Source: Coneutiohabitans thermophilus (GTDB lineage Bacteria > Zhuqueibacterota > Zhuqueibacteria > Zhuqueibacterales > Zhuqueibacteraceae). From it: DNA of 64,000 bases. The first letter of the stretch is position 1. Each line of letters begins with the position of its first letter. Below are positions 36,921 through 45,856 of this stretch, piece by piece. Both the position numbers and the translations under genes were made by a program. The stretch is taken from assembly GCA_034505235.1 (NCBI GenBank), contig JAPDQY010000001.1, positions 52,760 through 116,759 of the forward strand, in the 5' to 3' direction. A model generated the notes under the pieces. The model was not told the DNA's origin, searched no databases, and saw only the letters and a list, made by a program, of their open reading frames with translations.

Positions 36921-37913
36921 ATGAAACAAGTCGTCTTCGGCAAAACCGACCTGCTGGTCTCGGAGATGTGTCTCGGCACGATGATGTTCGGCGATCGTTG
37001 CAGCGAGACGGAAGCCGATCGCATCCTCAGCCACGGCCTCGAGCAAGGCATTAATTTTCTCGACACCGCGGCGATGTATTGCGACGGCCGCACCGAAGAA
37101 ATGCTCGGCCGGTTGTTGCAGGGCCGGCGTCACCGCTTTGTGCTGGCCTCCAAAGTGCACAAGGGGCTCGAGGCGGAGGCAATCATTTCCAGCCTGGAGG
37201 AGAGCCTGCGCCGCCTGCAAACCGACTATCTCGATTTGTATCTCATTCACTGGCCCAAGCCCGGCATGCGTTTGGAGGAAGTGATGCGCGCGCTGGATCA
37301 TGTGGGCCGGCAGGGCAAGGCGCGCTGGGTGGGATGTTGCAACTACCCAGCCTATTTGTTCGTGCTGTCGAATGCCGTGGCAGCACAGGCCAATCTGCGG
37401 CCATTCGACTGTCTGCAAATTCCCTACAACCTGATCGAACGCGGCGCCGAGGTGGAAGTGCTGCCCATGGCACACGCGCTGGGCGTGGCGGTCATGGCTT
37501 ATCGTCCGCTCGCCATGGGCTTGCTGACCGGCCGCTATGCCGGCACCGAGGAGCTGCCGGCAGATTCGCGTGCGGTCAACGATGAGCGCATCGGCCGTTG
37601 GCTGGCGGCATACAGCGAAGACCTGGCCCGTCTCGCCGAGTATGCCAGGCAGAACAATTTGAGCCTGAGTGATGTGGCGCTGGCCTGGTTGCGCGCCTCG
37701 CCGGCCGTCACCTGCCCGGTGGTTGGCGTCAGCTCTCTGGCGCAATTGCAGGCGTGCCTGTCGGGATTTGCCCTGGAATTGGAGCCGCAGGAGCGCGAAC
37801 TGATCGGCAATCTGCTCCGGACGGAGGTGCGGGAGGAGGCCGGTGGAGCGTACAAAGCGCTGCGGCGCAATCTCACGCTCGTGTCGCTGGGCGGGCGCGC
37901 AGCCGCGCAATGA
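36921..37913 (+). CDS. Aldo/keto reductase
   Basis: A 330-residue NADPH-dependent TIM-barrel oxidoreductase. The tetrad is complete: D48 (NFLDTAAMY), Y53, K78 (LASKV) and H110 (LYLIHWP). The subfamily looks like the YajO/Tas-type or potassium-channel-beta-like branch (LGTMMFGDR at the start, AYRPLAMGLLTGRY in the barrel, VGVSSLAQL near the end). Substrate is unknown. ATG at 36921 has AGGAG seven bases upstream. No partner genes are adjacent; the next plus-strand gene follows after 340 bases. Confidence 0.92.
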   Translation: MKQVVFGKTDLLVSEMCLGTMMFGDRCSETEADRILSHGLEQGINFLDTAAMYCDGRTEEMLGRLLQGRRHRFVLASKVHKGLEAEAIISSLEESLRRLQTDYLDLYLIHWPKPGMRLEEVMRALDHVGRQGKARWVGCCNYPAYLFVLSNAVAAQANLRPFDCLQIPYNLIERGAEVEVLPMAHALGVAVMAYRPLAMGLLTGRYAGTEELPADSRAVNDERIGRWLAAYSEDLARLAEYARQNNLSLSDVALAWLRASPAVTCPVVGVSSLAQLQACLSGFALELEPQERELIGNLLRTEVREEAGGAYKALRRNLTLVSLGGRAAAQ

Positions 37914-38250
37914 TGCGCTTCTGCCCGACGATCTTTCGAGCAATTCGTTCCCGCAACGGCGGAACAGTTGCAACCAATCCCGCGGCATTGGCACGTCATG
38001 CGGCATGCCTGCCGCGCGGTTCAATCAGGGTGCAACATTGGCCAGATAAACCCGAGGGTATGGGCGGGGTGATGCCTGCGTTACGCATGGGGACGTAGCG
38101 TAAAAATCTGGTCAGCAGCAGCATCTTGTCTGCGGGCAGGAATGCCTGCGCGACAGCACACGCTCACGTGACTGAGGGATTACCGAGCCGGCAATATTTT
38201 GCTTTGGTCTTTGGGGTGGTTGTGAACCTGTTTTTTTGACAGCAGCAACA
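37914..38250. other. Intergenic region with palindromic repeats
   Basis: No gene. It contains two repeat elements of the dispersed family (38071-38095 and 38136-38154) and should carry the promoter of the Gfo/Idh-DegT pair. Confidence 0.45.
38071..38154. repeat. Dispersed intergenic palindromes, copies 4a and 4b
   Basis: GATGCCTGCGTTACG at 38071-38085 leads into TTACGC/GCGTAA arms (38081-38103). The second unit is GCAGG-aatg-CCTGC at 38136-38149. Both share the TGCCTGC core followed by a purine and an ACG-like end with the copies at 26860, 27481 and 31796. Confidence 0.5.
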
Positions 38251-39210
38251 ATGCCAGACACGAAACCTCTCCGCTTCGGCTTTGTCGGAGCGGGGCGCAT
38301 GGCGCGCGTGCATGCCCAGGTTTTGCGCGAACTGGGCGGCACCGAGATGGTGGCGTGGTCGGCGGGTCACTGGCACAACGCTGTCAGGGCCGCGGCGGAA
38401 TTTGGCGGGGAGGCCATGATGACGCAGGACCTGCTCAAACACCCCGGCCTTGATGTCATCCTGGTCAGCAGCCCGACGGCCCTGCATCACGAGCATGTCA
38501 TCGCCGCGCTCGCCGCCGGCAGGCATGTCTTCTGTGAAAAACCCATGGCACGCACCGAAAGGCAGGCGGAGGCCATGCTCAACGCCGCGCGCCAGTCCAG
38601 CGGCTGCCTTTATGTGGGGCACACGCTGCGCTTCTTTCCACACTACGCCAAGGCGCGCGAGCTGCTGCGTGCCGGCGTCATCGGCACACTGCACAAAGTC
38701 ACCTGCCGCCGCTTGAACGCGATGACCGCCGAAGACCGCAGCTCCTGGTTTTTCGATTTCAGCCAGAGCGGCGGCTGCGTGCTCGACCTGATGATTCATG
38801 ATTTCGACTTCCTGCAGTGGTGCCTGGGCCGGGCCACCCGCGTGGAGGCGGAAACCGTGCCCAGCAAGGATCCCGCGGGCTGGCAGCATGCGATCGTCCA
38901 TTTGTATTTCAAAGGCGGGGCGCGGGCGGAAGTCGAGGGCAGTTGGCTGCACCATCGCCATGAACGCGCGCTGCTCTTCTCGGGCGAGCTGGGCCGCATC
39001 ACCATCGATGCGGAGGACGGCCTGCTGCATGTGGAAAACAACCGCGGCCGCGAGCTGGTGCCGGTGCCGACGGGCGACGGCTACCGCGCGCAAATGAGGC
39101 AGTTTCTCGATCATGTGCGCCACGGCACGCCCTTGCTGGTGACCCCGGAAGACAGCTACCACGCGCTGACGATCGCGCTCACCGCCCTGCGCAAACTCGG
39201 CAAGCAATGA
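38251..39210 (+). CDS. Gfo/Idh/MocA-family oxidoreductase
   Basis: A 319-residue NAD(P)-dependent sugar or cyclitol dehydrogenase. The Rossmann motif FGFVGAGRMARVHA is at the N-terminus, the EKP signature is in VFCEKPMART near residue 97, and the C-terminal domain has GGCVLDLMIHDFDFLQW with the usual catalytic Asp/His. ATG at 38251 is chosen over a TTG five codons earlier. Its stop overlaps a possible start of the DegT aminotransferase gene, so the two form a pair as in pathways making 3-amino or 3-keto sugars, where the dehydrogenase makes the keto group and the transaminase replaces it. Confidence 0.92.
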   Translation: MPDTKPLRFGFVGAGRMARVHAQVLRELGGTEMVAWSAGHWHNAVRAAAEFGGEAMMTQDLLKHPGLDVILVSSPTALHHEHVIAALAAGRHVFCEKPMARTERQAEAMLNAARQSSGCLYVGHTLRFFPHYAKARELLRAGVIGTLHKVTCRRLNAMTAEDRSSWFFDFSQSGGCVLDLMIHDFDFLQWCLGRATRVEAETVPSKDPAGWQHAIVHLYFKGGARAEVEGSWLHHRHERALLFSGELGRITIDAEDGLLHVENNRGRELVPVPTGDGYRAQMRQFLDHVRHGTPLLVTPEDSYHALTIALTALRKLGKQ

Positions 39211-39272
39211 CAACCGTGCCACGGCGGCTCATTGCTGAATCATCCTCACATTCTTTCTTTTTAATTCTCGCC

Positions 39273-40532
39273 ATGCCTCATCTTGCCCTGCTCGGCGGCA
39301 CGCCGACGCGCACCAGACCCTTTCCGAAATGGCCGACCCTGCGTCCCGAACATGCCGCCGCACTGCAGCAGGCTTGGGAAAGCGGCGTGTGGGGCATTCG
39401 CAGCCCGCATATCGCGGAGTTTGAAAAACGCTTTGCGGAATTCCAGCACGCCAAATATGCGCTGGCCCTGTGCAATGGCACCGCCAGCCTGTGGGTCGCG
39501 CTCAAAGCCTGCGGTGTCAAGGCCGGCGATGAAGTCATCCTTCCACCCTACACGTTCATTGCCACGGCCTCCGCCGTGTTGATGGCCAACGCCATCCCGG
39601 TTTTCGTCGATATCGATCCCGACACTTACAATCTCGATTCCCGGCTCATCGAGGCCGCGATCACCCCGCGCACGCGCGCCCTCATGCCGGTGCATCTTGC
39701 CGGCCAGCCCGCCGATCTCGACAGCATCCTTGCAATTGCCGCCCGCCACGGCCTGAAAGTGATCGAGGATGCCGCGCAGGCGCATGGCGCGGAGTGGAAA
39801 GGCCGGCGCGTGGGTGCACTGGGCGACCTCGGCTCATTCTCCTTTCAATCCTCCAAAAACATGACCGCCGGTGAGGGTGGCGCACTGGTGTCGGATTCCA
39901 AAGAGTTGATGGATCTGTGCTTCTCCTACTACAACTGCGGCCGCGTGCGCGAGGGTGCCTGGTACGAGCACCGCGTGCTCGGCTCCAACATGCGCATGAC
40001 CGCCTGGTCGGCCGCCGTGCTGCTGGCGCAATTTGCCACCATCGAGCAGGACATGCAGGTGCGCGACCGCAATGCGCACCATCTCGATCAGCGGCTGTGT
40101 GAAATTCCCGGCATCCGGCCGCTGCTGGTGCACCCTCATGTCACGCGCCACGCCCGCCACCTCTACATCTTTCGCTATGACGCCGAAGCTTTCGGCAATC
40201 TGCCACGCGAAAAATTTCTCCAGGCGCTGCAGGCCGAGGGCATTCCCGCCTACAAGGGCTATTCCCCGCTGTACCGTGAGCCGCTCTTCGCCCTGGATCC
40301 GCGCGAGTATCCCTGGATTGCCGAGCGCGATTACGCCAGCCTGCATTTGCCGGTGTGCGAGCATGCCTGCAATGAAGAGGCGGTGTGGCTGGCGCAAAAT
40401 GTCCTGCTGGGCACCGAGGCGGACATGGAAGACATCGTGCGCGCCGTCGCCAAGATTCATCAAAATGCCGCCGAGCTGCACCCGCCACAGTTTGCGCTCG
40501 AAACCGAAGTCACACCGGAGGCGGCTGCCTGA
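39273..40532 (+). CDS. DegT/DnrJ/EryC1/StrS aminotransferase
   Basis: A 419-residue PLP-dependent sugar aminotransferase. The N-terminus HLALLGGTPTRTRPFPKW is typical of the StsC/RbmB-like inosose transaminase branch. The PLP Lys sits in SFQSSKNMTAGEGGAL, and IEDAAQAHGAEW gives the cofactor-contacting Asp and the following His. ATG at 39273 fits homologues; an ATG at 39207 overlapping the upstream stop would add 22 unlikely residues. With the Gfo/Idh gene just upstream it should convert a keto-cyclitol or keto-sugar to the amine. No glycosyltransferase or nucleotide-sugar gene is adjacent. Confidence 0.92.
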   Translation: MPHLALLGGTPTRTRPFPKWPTLRPEHAAALQQAWESGVWGIRSPHIAEFEKRFAEFQHAKYALALCNGTASLWVALKACGVKAGDEVILPPYTFIATASAVLMANAIPVFVDIDPDTYNLDSRLIEAAITPRTRALMPVHLAGQPADLDSILAIAARHGLKVIEDAAQAHGAEWKGRRVGALGDLGSFSFQSSKNMTAGEGGALVSDSKELMDLCFSYYNCGRVREGAWYEHRVLGSNMRMTAWSAAVLLAQFATIEQDMQVRDRNAHHLDQRLCEIPGIRPLLVHPHVTRHARHLYIFRYDAEAFGNLPREKFLQALQAEGIPAYKGYSPLYREPLFALDPREYPWIAERDYASLHLPVCEHACNEEAVWLAQNVLLGTEADMEDIVRAVAKIHQNAAELHPPQFALETEVTPEAAA

Positions 40533-40649
40533 GGCGGGGCTTCCCGACATCAGGCCCAGCGCCGCCCATTCCGTTCATCCGGCCGGCCCGGCGCACGGCG
40601 CCACCCTGCTGCCACGGCGGAATTCACTCTCAACCCGGAGAAAATAATC

Positions 40650-41627
40650 ATGAGCATTATCGATGATCCGCGTATCGCGCGCATTCTCACCCTGCCAGAA
40701 GGCAGCCCGGCGGAGTGGAGAAACGATCTGCGCCGGCTGGAATCCGCTGACACGGCCCTGAGCCGGGAATCCGCAGGCGAAGCCTCGATCAAGGCGGTGC
40801 AGCGCCTGCTGATCTTTCTGGGCTATTCCACCAGCACCGCCGGCGCTTTTGTGATTGACGGCGATTTCGGCCGCGGCACCAATCGCGCCGTGGCACAATT
40901 CCAATTCGAGCAGGGTTTGAATCCCAACCTGCAGCGCAGCATGCTGTGCTATGACTGCACCTGGCAGACGGCAAGCAAAAACATCGTGGCGATTCCCGAC
41001 ACGCGCCTGACCTTTGCCACGCTGGAGAAGATGCTGCAAACCGCACTGCACATGATCGCAACCGGAACTGTCATGTGCGGCGATTTCGAAGAGGCGCTGT
41101 TTCATCTCAATGGCCTGCATCGCGGGCAGTTTCTCACCTGCCAGGAAATTCTCGAGCGCTACGGCACGCTGGTCAATGCCGCGATTCAACGGGTGCGCAG
41201 TGAGCAGGGCTTCGACCTCGTGCCGGAGTGGATTCTGGCCATCATCAAGCAGGAAACCAGCGGCGTGGTGCGGCCGCGCTTCGAGCAGCATTATCTCTCC
41301 CGCTTCAACCAGCAGGAGCCGCAAACCGCTTTCCGCGAGCTGCGCCACCGCGCGATGAGTTTTGGTCTGGGCCAGATCATGGGAGAGAATTATTGGCGCG
41401 TGGGCGCGCCCTCGGCCGCCGCCATGTTCATCAGCCCGCTGGCGGAACAGGTTCTGTTTGTCGCACGTTTTCTGGCACAGCGCCGCGAGGTCGTGGCCAA
41501 AAGACATCCCGGCGAGGCTGATTTTCACATCCTGTCGCGCTTCTACAACGGTCCCGGCTATGCCTCGCATTTCTATCACGAAAGTCTGGCGACCTGGTTC
41601 AAGGAGTTTCGCCTGCTGCTGGGTTGA
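40650..41627 (+). CDS. N-acetylmuramidase with peptidoglycan-binding domain
   Basis: A 325-residue cell-wall hydrolase. Residues 45-90 look like a PG_binding_1 domain (IKAVQRLLIFLGY, IDGDFGRGTNRAVAQFQ). The C-terminal 170 residues match the N-acetylmuramidase (DUF3380-type) domain of phage endolysins: ILAIIKQETSGV with the likely catalytic Glu, RFEQHYLSRF, MSFGLGQIMGENY, and FYNGPGYASHFYHE. No signal peptide is present, as in holin-dependent endolysins. It starts a three-gene series with a small protein and a membrane coiled coil that ends in a terminator, resembling a lysis cassette without surrounding phage genes. Confidence 0.85.
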   Translation: MSIIDDPRIARILTLPEGSPAEWRNDLRRLESADTALSRESAGEASIKAVQRLLIFLGYSTSTAGAFVIDGDFGRGTNRAVAQFQFEQGLNPNLQRSMLCYDCTWQTASKNIVAIPDTRLTFATLEKMLQTALHMIATGTVMCGDFEEALFHLNGLHRGQFLTCQEILERYGTLVNAAIQRVRSEQGFDLVPEWILAIIKQETSGVVRPRFEQHYLSRFNQQEPQTAFRELRHRAMSFGLGQIMGENYWRVGAPSAAAMFISPLAEQVLFVARFLAQRREVVAKRHPGEADFHILSRFYNGPGYASHFYHESLATWFKEFRLLLG

Positions 41628-41715
41628 GTGAACCGGCCGGCGGGGGCGCGGCAACCGAAATGGTGCAGCGGCCATCGGCACCCACCCATCTTCCACCCCA
41701 GTGAACGGAGGCAAT

Positions 41716-41955
41716 ATGACTGAACACAACCGTGAGGAAACTGCCAAGCTGGCGCGTGGCGCCAAATGGGTGATCCGCCAGCTCATCCTCGAAGTCGAAA
41801 GCCGGCAGACGGAGATCGAATTGTTCGATGCGGAGGCGCAGGGCTTCGCCGTGTCCTACCGCCTGCTGGCCGGGGAGGATTCCGTGGTGGAGGAATTTGC
41901 CCAAAAATTGGGCATTCAAAAACACGGCAACCGCCTGGAGGTGAAGCATGGCTGA
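41716..41955 (+). CDS. Small protein of unknown function (79 aa)
   Basis: A charged 79-residue protein with a basic N-terminal helix (TAKLARGAKWVIRQLILEVE) and a mixed C-terminal half. No family recognised, no signal or membrane segment. ATG at 41716 has GGAGG five bases upstream, which makes it a convincing gene. Its stop overlaps the start of the coiled-coil gene by eight bases, so they are co-translated. Its position between a muramidase and a membrane coiled coil suggests it belongs to the same process. Confidence 0.7.
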   Translation: MTEHNREETAKLARGAKWVIRQLILEVESRQTEIELFDAEAQGFAVSYRLLAGEDSVVEEFAQKLGIQKHGNRLEVKHG

Positions 41956-42676
41956 GCGCAAAGGCGTGCTGGCCTGGCTCATCACCGTCGCAGTGGTGCT
42001 GGTGGGACTGGCGGTCGTGTGGAGCATTTGGAATTCGCTGCGGGATACACGGGCCAAACTGCAGGCGCAAACTCGAAAGCTCGAAGAGCTGCAGCGCAAG
42101 GATGCAGCGTTGCAACGCTATGCCGACAGCCTGGACGCGGTCATTGCCGATTCCCGCCGGCGCGAAGCCGAGCTGGCAGCCGCGCGCGAAGAATTGGCGC
42201 GGCAACTGGCAAATTTGGAAAAAGAATATCGCCGCGCCCTGGCCCGCCTGGACAAATTGTGGACGGCAACCGAGGTCAATCATGAACTCGATCGGGCTTT
42301 TCCGCATTGGGCCGGCCAGTTTTGGGAAGCCACCCGGCCGGACGGCGTGCACGCACTGCTCGCCCCGCGTTTCTTCGGCGCCGAAGTGGCCGAAATCAAA
42401 ACCGAGTTGGACAAGCGCCAGCGCGAAGTCGCCCTGAAAGACAGCACGATCACCAACTGGCAGCAAACAGCCGCGGAGAAGGATGTTCAAATTCAAGCAC
42501 TCACTTTGAAGGCCGACAGTCTGCGCAGCACCTACGACAACCTCATGGCGGAATATCTGGAGCTGGACAAAAAATACCGCAAGGAAGTCGTCAGTCACTG
42601 GTTCAAATTCACACCCGGCAACGCTCTGAGCGCGGCCGTGGGGTTTGGCGCCGGCTATCTGGTTGGCAGGAAATAG
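41948..42676 (+). CDS. Membrane-anchored coiled-coil protein with glycine-zipper tail
   Basis: A 242-residue protein. One N-terminal membrane helix (VLAWLITVAVVLVGLAVVW) anchors it, with residues 30-105 and 155-215 forming long coiled coils (RKLEELQRKDAALQRYADSL, EKDVQIQALTLKADSL). The end has a glycine-rich hydrophobic patch (LSAAVGFGAGYLVG). The topology, an inner-membrane anchor with a periplasmic coiled coil, is that of an inner-membrane spanin, though it is longer and I see no outer-membrane lipoprotein partner. The start overlaps the upstream gene by eight bases. A perfect terminator follows 100 bases after the stop. Confidence 0.7.
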   Translation: MAERKGVLAWLITVAVVLVGLAVVWSIWNSLRDTRAKLQAQTRKLEELQRKDAALQRYADSLDAVIADSRRREAELAAAREELARQLANLEKEYRRALARLDKLWTATEVNHELDRAFPHWAGQFWEATRPDGVHALLAPRFFGAEVAEIKTELDKRQREVALKDSTITNWQQTAAEKDVQIQALTLKADSLRSTYDNLMAEYLELDKKYRKEVVSHWFKFTPGNALSAAVGFGAGYLVGRK

Positions 42677-43208
42677 CAGGCCGCCTCATCACTGGAATTG
42701 CAGGGGACAGCCTGCGGCAACACCACAACAAATTGCCGGCGGGCGGCAGGCTGCGGGCAGCCATCATCCCAACTCGAGGTCTTGCAGGCAAGACTTTTTT
42801 AAAATGCGGCCAGTGCTCAGTTGTCGGCAAAATCCACTGCCGTCTCCCCGGAGGGACCTTTGGTGAGCACAGGGCGCAACTGCGGTCCTGAAACCGGAGG
42901 CTTCCGCCATGACAGGTTGGAAAAGCAGCGACATTGTTCCCCTGGAGGAGTGCCAGCCGCGGCACAGCAAAGCCTTCTGAATTGACAACCGGGAATCACC
43001 CCAATCAGCCCATCCTTCCAGCCCTCGAAAGAAGGCGTGCCGCCCGACGGAACAGCCACGACCTTTCATCCAAACGAAGAGGCGGTACAAAATCCCTCTC
43101 CCTGCGATCATGGCGAAAAAGAAATCCCGCCACCGCGCGTGACATGGCAGTGACGGGATGCTCGTACTCCCAGACTGAAAAGCGCTTCGCCGGGCCCCTC
43201 GCCCGTGT
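42677..43208. other. Convergent intergenic region
   Basis: 530 bases between the coiled-coil gene and the M1 peptidase stop. Apart from the terminator at 42779-42800 I see no gene or repeat; frames crossing it are short and unlike any family. Confidence 0.45.
42779..42800 (+). terminator. Rho-independent terminator after the muramidase cassette
   Basis: GTCTTG-cagg-CAAGAC is a perfect six-base stem with a four-base loop, directly followed by six T residues. It ends the muramidase/79-aa/coiled-coil transcription unit. Confidence 0.85.
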
Positions 43209-45602
43209 TCACTCGCCGCCCGGCGGCCGCCCCCCACTTTTGCCTTCCAGTGATCGCGTCGTCTCCCCCTGGCTCATCGCCTCGATGCGCCTCTGGCGCT
43301 GCATGGGATTCTCCGGCTCGCCCTCGCGCTGCTTGAACAATTGAAACCGCGTCGGCGTTGGCCGCGGCGGCCAGTAGTTGTTGCTCATGTCGGTGTCGGC
43401 AGTCTCCAGAAACGGATCGAGCGTGATGCTGCGGATTTCATGCCGGGTGGCGAACACCTTGCTGATCTGCTTGTCGTTGTAACGCCAGATCTCCGCCGGC
43501 AGGCGCTGCACTTCCCTGGTGCCATCGTCATACTCGAATTCCAGAATCAGGGGCGTCACCAGGCCGCCGAGATTTTGAAAGTGCAGCTCATAATAATTGT
43601 AGCCGGCGCGCAGCAATTGCTTCTCCGCTTCATCCAGGGTGCTGAGATAACGCTCGTATTCCCTGCGGTCGAGAATCGACACGGCAAAGGGATCATACTT
43701 GTTGTAGAAGTCCTGCAGGCTGGGATCGCGCTCGACCATGGCCGGCCTGCCCGCCTGCTGGTCGCGCAGCTCACCGAGAAATTGCGGCTGCTGCTGCCGG
43801 GTGGATTTGGCCAGCGGTTTCTCGAGGTCCGGATCCTGCGTGTCGATTCTGTACCATTTCACCGCGGCCAGCGCCACGTCGACGTGGTCGGTGGAATAAA
43901 ACCAGCCGCGCCAGAACCAGTCGAGATCGATCCCGGAGGCGTCCTCCAGCGTGCGGAACAAATCCTCCGGCGTCGGCTGCTTGAACCTCCAGCGCTGCGC
44001 ATAGGTTTTGAAGGCGAAGTCGAACAGCTCGCGCCCCATCACGGTTTCGCGCAGGATGGTGAGCGCAGTGGCGGGTTTGGCGTAGGCATTCTCCCCGAAC
44101 TGCAGCAGCGATTCGGAATTGGCCATCACCGGCGTCTGCTGGTTGCGGTCACCCTTCATGTAATCGACAATCTTGGCCGGCGGACCGCGCCGCGAGGGAT
44201 AATCGTGCTCCCATTCCTGTTCCGCCAGATATTGCAGAAACGTGTTGAGTCCTTCATCCATCCAGGTCCACTGCCGCTCATCGGAGTTCACGATCATCGG
44301 GAAGAAGTTGTGCCCGACTTCGTGAATAATGACGCTGATCATGCCGTACTTGGTGCGCTCGCTGTAGGTGCCATCCGGTTCCGGCCGGCCGCCATTGAAA
44401 CAAATCATGGGATATTCCATGCCGATGCGGTTGGTGTGCACCGAAATCGCCACCGGATAGGGATAGTCAAAGGTGCGGGCGGAATAGGAACGCAGGGTGT
44501 GCGCCACCACTTTGGTGGAATACTGCTGCCACAGCGGGTTGCCTTCCTTGGGATAAAACGACATGGCCATCACGGTGCGCTGGCCGAATTTGACCGGCAT
44601 GGCATCCCAGAGGAATTTGCGCGAGCTGGCAAAGGCGAAATCGCGCACCTGCCGGGCGTGGAAGCGCCAGGTCTTTTGGTGCGGGCTGCGGGATTTTTCC
44701 GCCGCGCGGGCCTCGTCTTCCGTGACAATCATCACCGGCGCCGTTGCGTTTTGTGCCTGTTGCCAGCGGCTGCGCTGCACCGGCGTCAGGACGGCGGCGG
44801 CGTTTTGCAGCTCACCGGTGGCGGCCACCAGGTGATCGGCCGGCACGGTGAGGCTGACGGTGTAATCGCCGAAGCACAGGGTGAATTCGCCGGCACCGAG
44901 AAATTGCTTGTGCTGCCAGCCCTGCGCGTCGTTGTAGACCGCCATGCGCGGATAGAACTGGGCGATGGCATAGAGATAGTTTCCGTCCGCAGGAAAATAC
45001 TCATAGCCGGAGCGGCCGCCCAGCTTCATGCGGTCGTTGATGTTGTACCACCATTTGAGTTTGAGCACCGCACGGCCTTGGGGCAGCAGCGGCTGGGGCA
45101 GATCGACCCGCATCATGGTTTTGTTGATGACAAAAGGCAGATCACGGCCGGCCGCGTCGCGCACGTAGTCGATTTTGAAACCGCCGTCAAAATCGAGATG
45201 GAGGCGCTGCAGCTCGCGGAAGCTCATGTTTTCGGAAAGGCTGCCGGTGCGGGTCTTGTCGGTGTCGGAATCGCGTGCCCACAGGTTTTGATCAAGCTGC
45301 AGCCAGAGATAGGTCAGGGCATCGGGGGATTGGTTGTGGTAAATGATCGTGCCGGTGCCGAACAGGCGCTGGTGCTCGTCGTCCAGTTCGATCTGCAGAT
45401 CATAGTCGGCGCGCTGCTGCCAGTAGAGATGGCCGGGCGCGCCGGAGGCCGTGCGGTAGACATTCGGGCTGCGGAATTCTTCGTACAACTGCCGGAATTT
45501 TTTCTCGGCCTCGTTGGGGAGGTTTTGGTTTTGCGCCCGGCCGGCAGCCGGATGGCCCGCCACCAGCCATGCACACGCCAGCAGCAACAGGCTGTGCTTC
45601 AT
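43209..45602 (-). CDS. Secreted M1-family zinc metallopeptidase
   Basis: A 797-residue exported peptidase. The signal peptide is HSLLLLACAWLVAG with a cut near GRAQ. The N-terminal beta domain has QNQSPDALTYLWLQLDQN-like strands (HNQSPDALTYLWL). The catalytic region has HEVGHNFFP with the downstream zinc ligand Glu in WMDEGLNTFL. The C-terminal part lacks the large helical domain of aminopeptidase N. ATG at 45602 has GGGAG six bases upstream. It is divergent from the DUF6702 gene, an arrangement known in Bacteroidota, where the two families often sit together. Role: probably periplasmic or outer-surface peptide degradation. Confidence 0.9.
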   Translation of the reverse strand: MKHSLLLLACAWLVAGHPAAGRAQNQNLPNEAEKKFRQLYEEFRSPNVYRTASGAPGHLYWQQRADYDLQIELDDEHQRLFGTGTIIYHNQSPDALTYLWLQLDQNLWARDSDTDKTRTGSLSENMSFRELQRLHLDFDGGFKIDYVRDAAGRDLPFVINKTMMRVDLPQPLLPQGRAVLKLKWWYNINDRMKLGGRSGYEYFPADGNYLYAIAQFYPRMAVYNDAQGWQHKQFLGAGEFTLCFGDYTVSLTVPADHLVAATGELQNAAAVLTPVQRSRWQQAQNATAPVMIVTEDEARAAEKSRSPHQKTWRFHARQVRDFAFASSRKFLWDAMPVKFGQRTVMAMSFYPKEGNPLWQQYSTKVVAHTLRSYSARTFDYPYPVAISVHTNRIGMEYPMICFNGGRPEPDGTYSERTKYGMISVIIHEVGHNFFPMIVNSDERQWTWMDEGLNTFLQYLAEQEWEHDYPSRRGPPAKIVDYMKGDRNQQTPVMANSESLLQFGENAYAKPATALTILRETVMGRELFDFAFKTYAQRWRFKQPTPEDLFRTLEDASGIDLDWFWRGWFYSTDHVDVALAAVKWYRIDTQDPDLEKPLAKSTRQQQPQFLGELRDQQAGRPAMVERDPSLQDFYNKYDPFAVSILDRREYERYLSTLDEAEKQLLRAGYNYYELHFQNLGGLVTPLILEFEYDDGTREVQRLPAEIWRYNDKQISKVFATRHEIRSITLDPFLETADTDMSNNYWPPRPTPTRFQLFKQREGEPENPMQRQRRIEAMSQGETTRSLEGKSGGRPPGGE

Positions 45603-45742
45603 GTTCAGCTCCCTTGCGTCTGGTTTGAACGTGAGCAGGCGGCTGCGCTTGCCATCACGCATACAGTCACATGCCAGAAAAATTCGCCTCGTGCCGCGAT
45701 CTCCGGCGGCAGCTCTGCCTGCTCACTTTGAAAAAAAATCAC

Positions 45743-45770
45743 TTGACAGTTTGTCGCTTGCGGATAGATT
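45743..45770 (+). promoter_or_regulatory. Candidate sigma-70-type promoter for the DUF6702 gene
   Basis: TTGACA (45743-45748), a 16-base spacer and TAGATT (45765-45770) lie about 85 bases before the annotated start of the DUF6702 gene, in the divergent region with the M1 peptidase. The hexamers are good by the general consensus; whether this lineage uses that consensus is unknown. Confidence 0.4.
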
Positions 45771-45856
45771 GGAACCGATGACTGATCGCTGCCTGCCGCC
45801 AGTCCAATGAACGCGCACACACGGCGCAGCATCCCCACAGAAAGTCAACTCTTGAC

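Noticed and set aside
37990..38040. tRNA-like GGTTCAATC string
   Set aside because: No cloverleaf with matching acceptor, D and anticodon stems can be built around it.
40650..42676. Prophage remnant
   Set aside because: No integrase, terminase, capsid, tail or att-like direct repeats in the flanking 10 kb; only the lysis-like genes are present.
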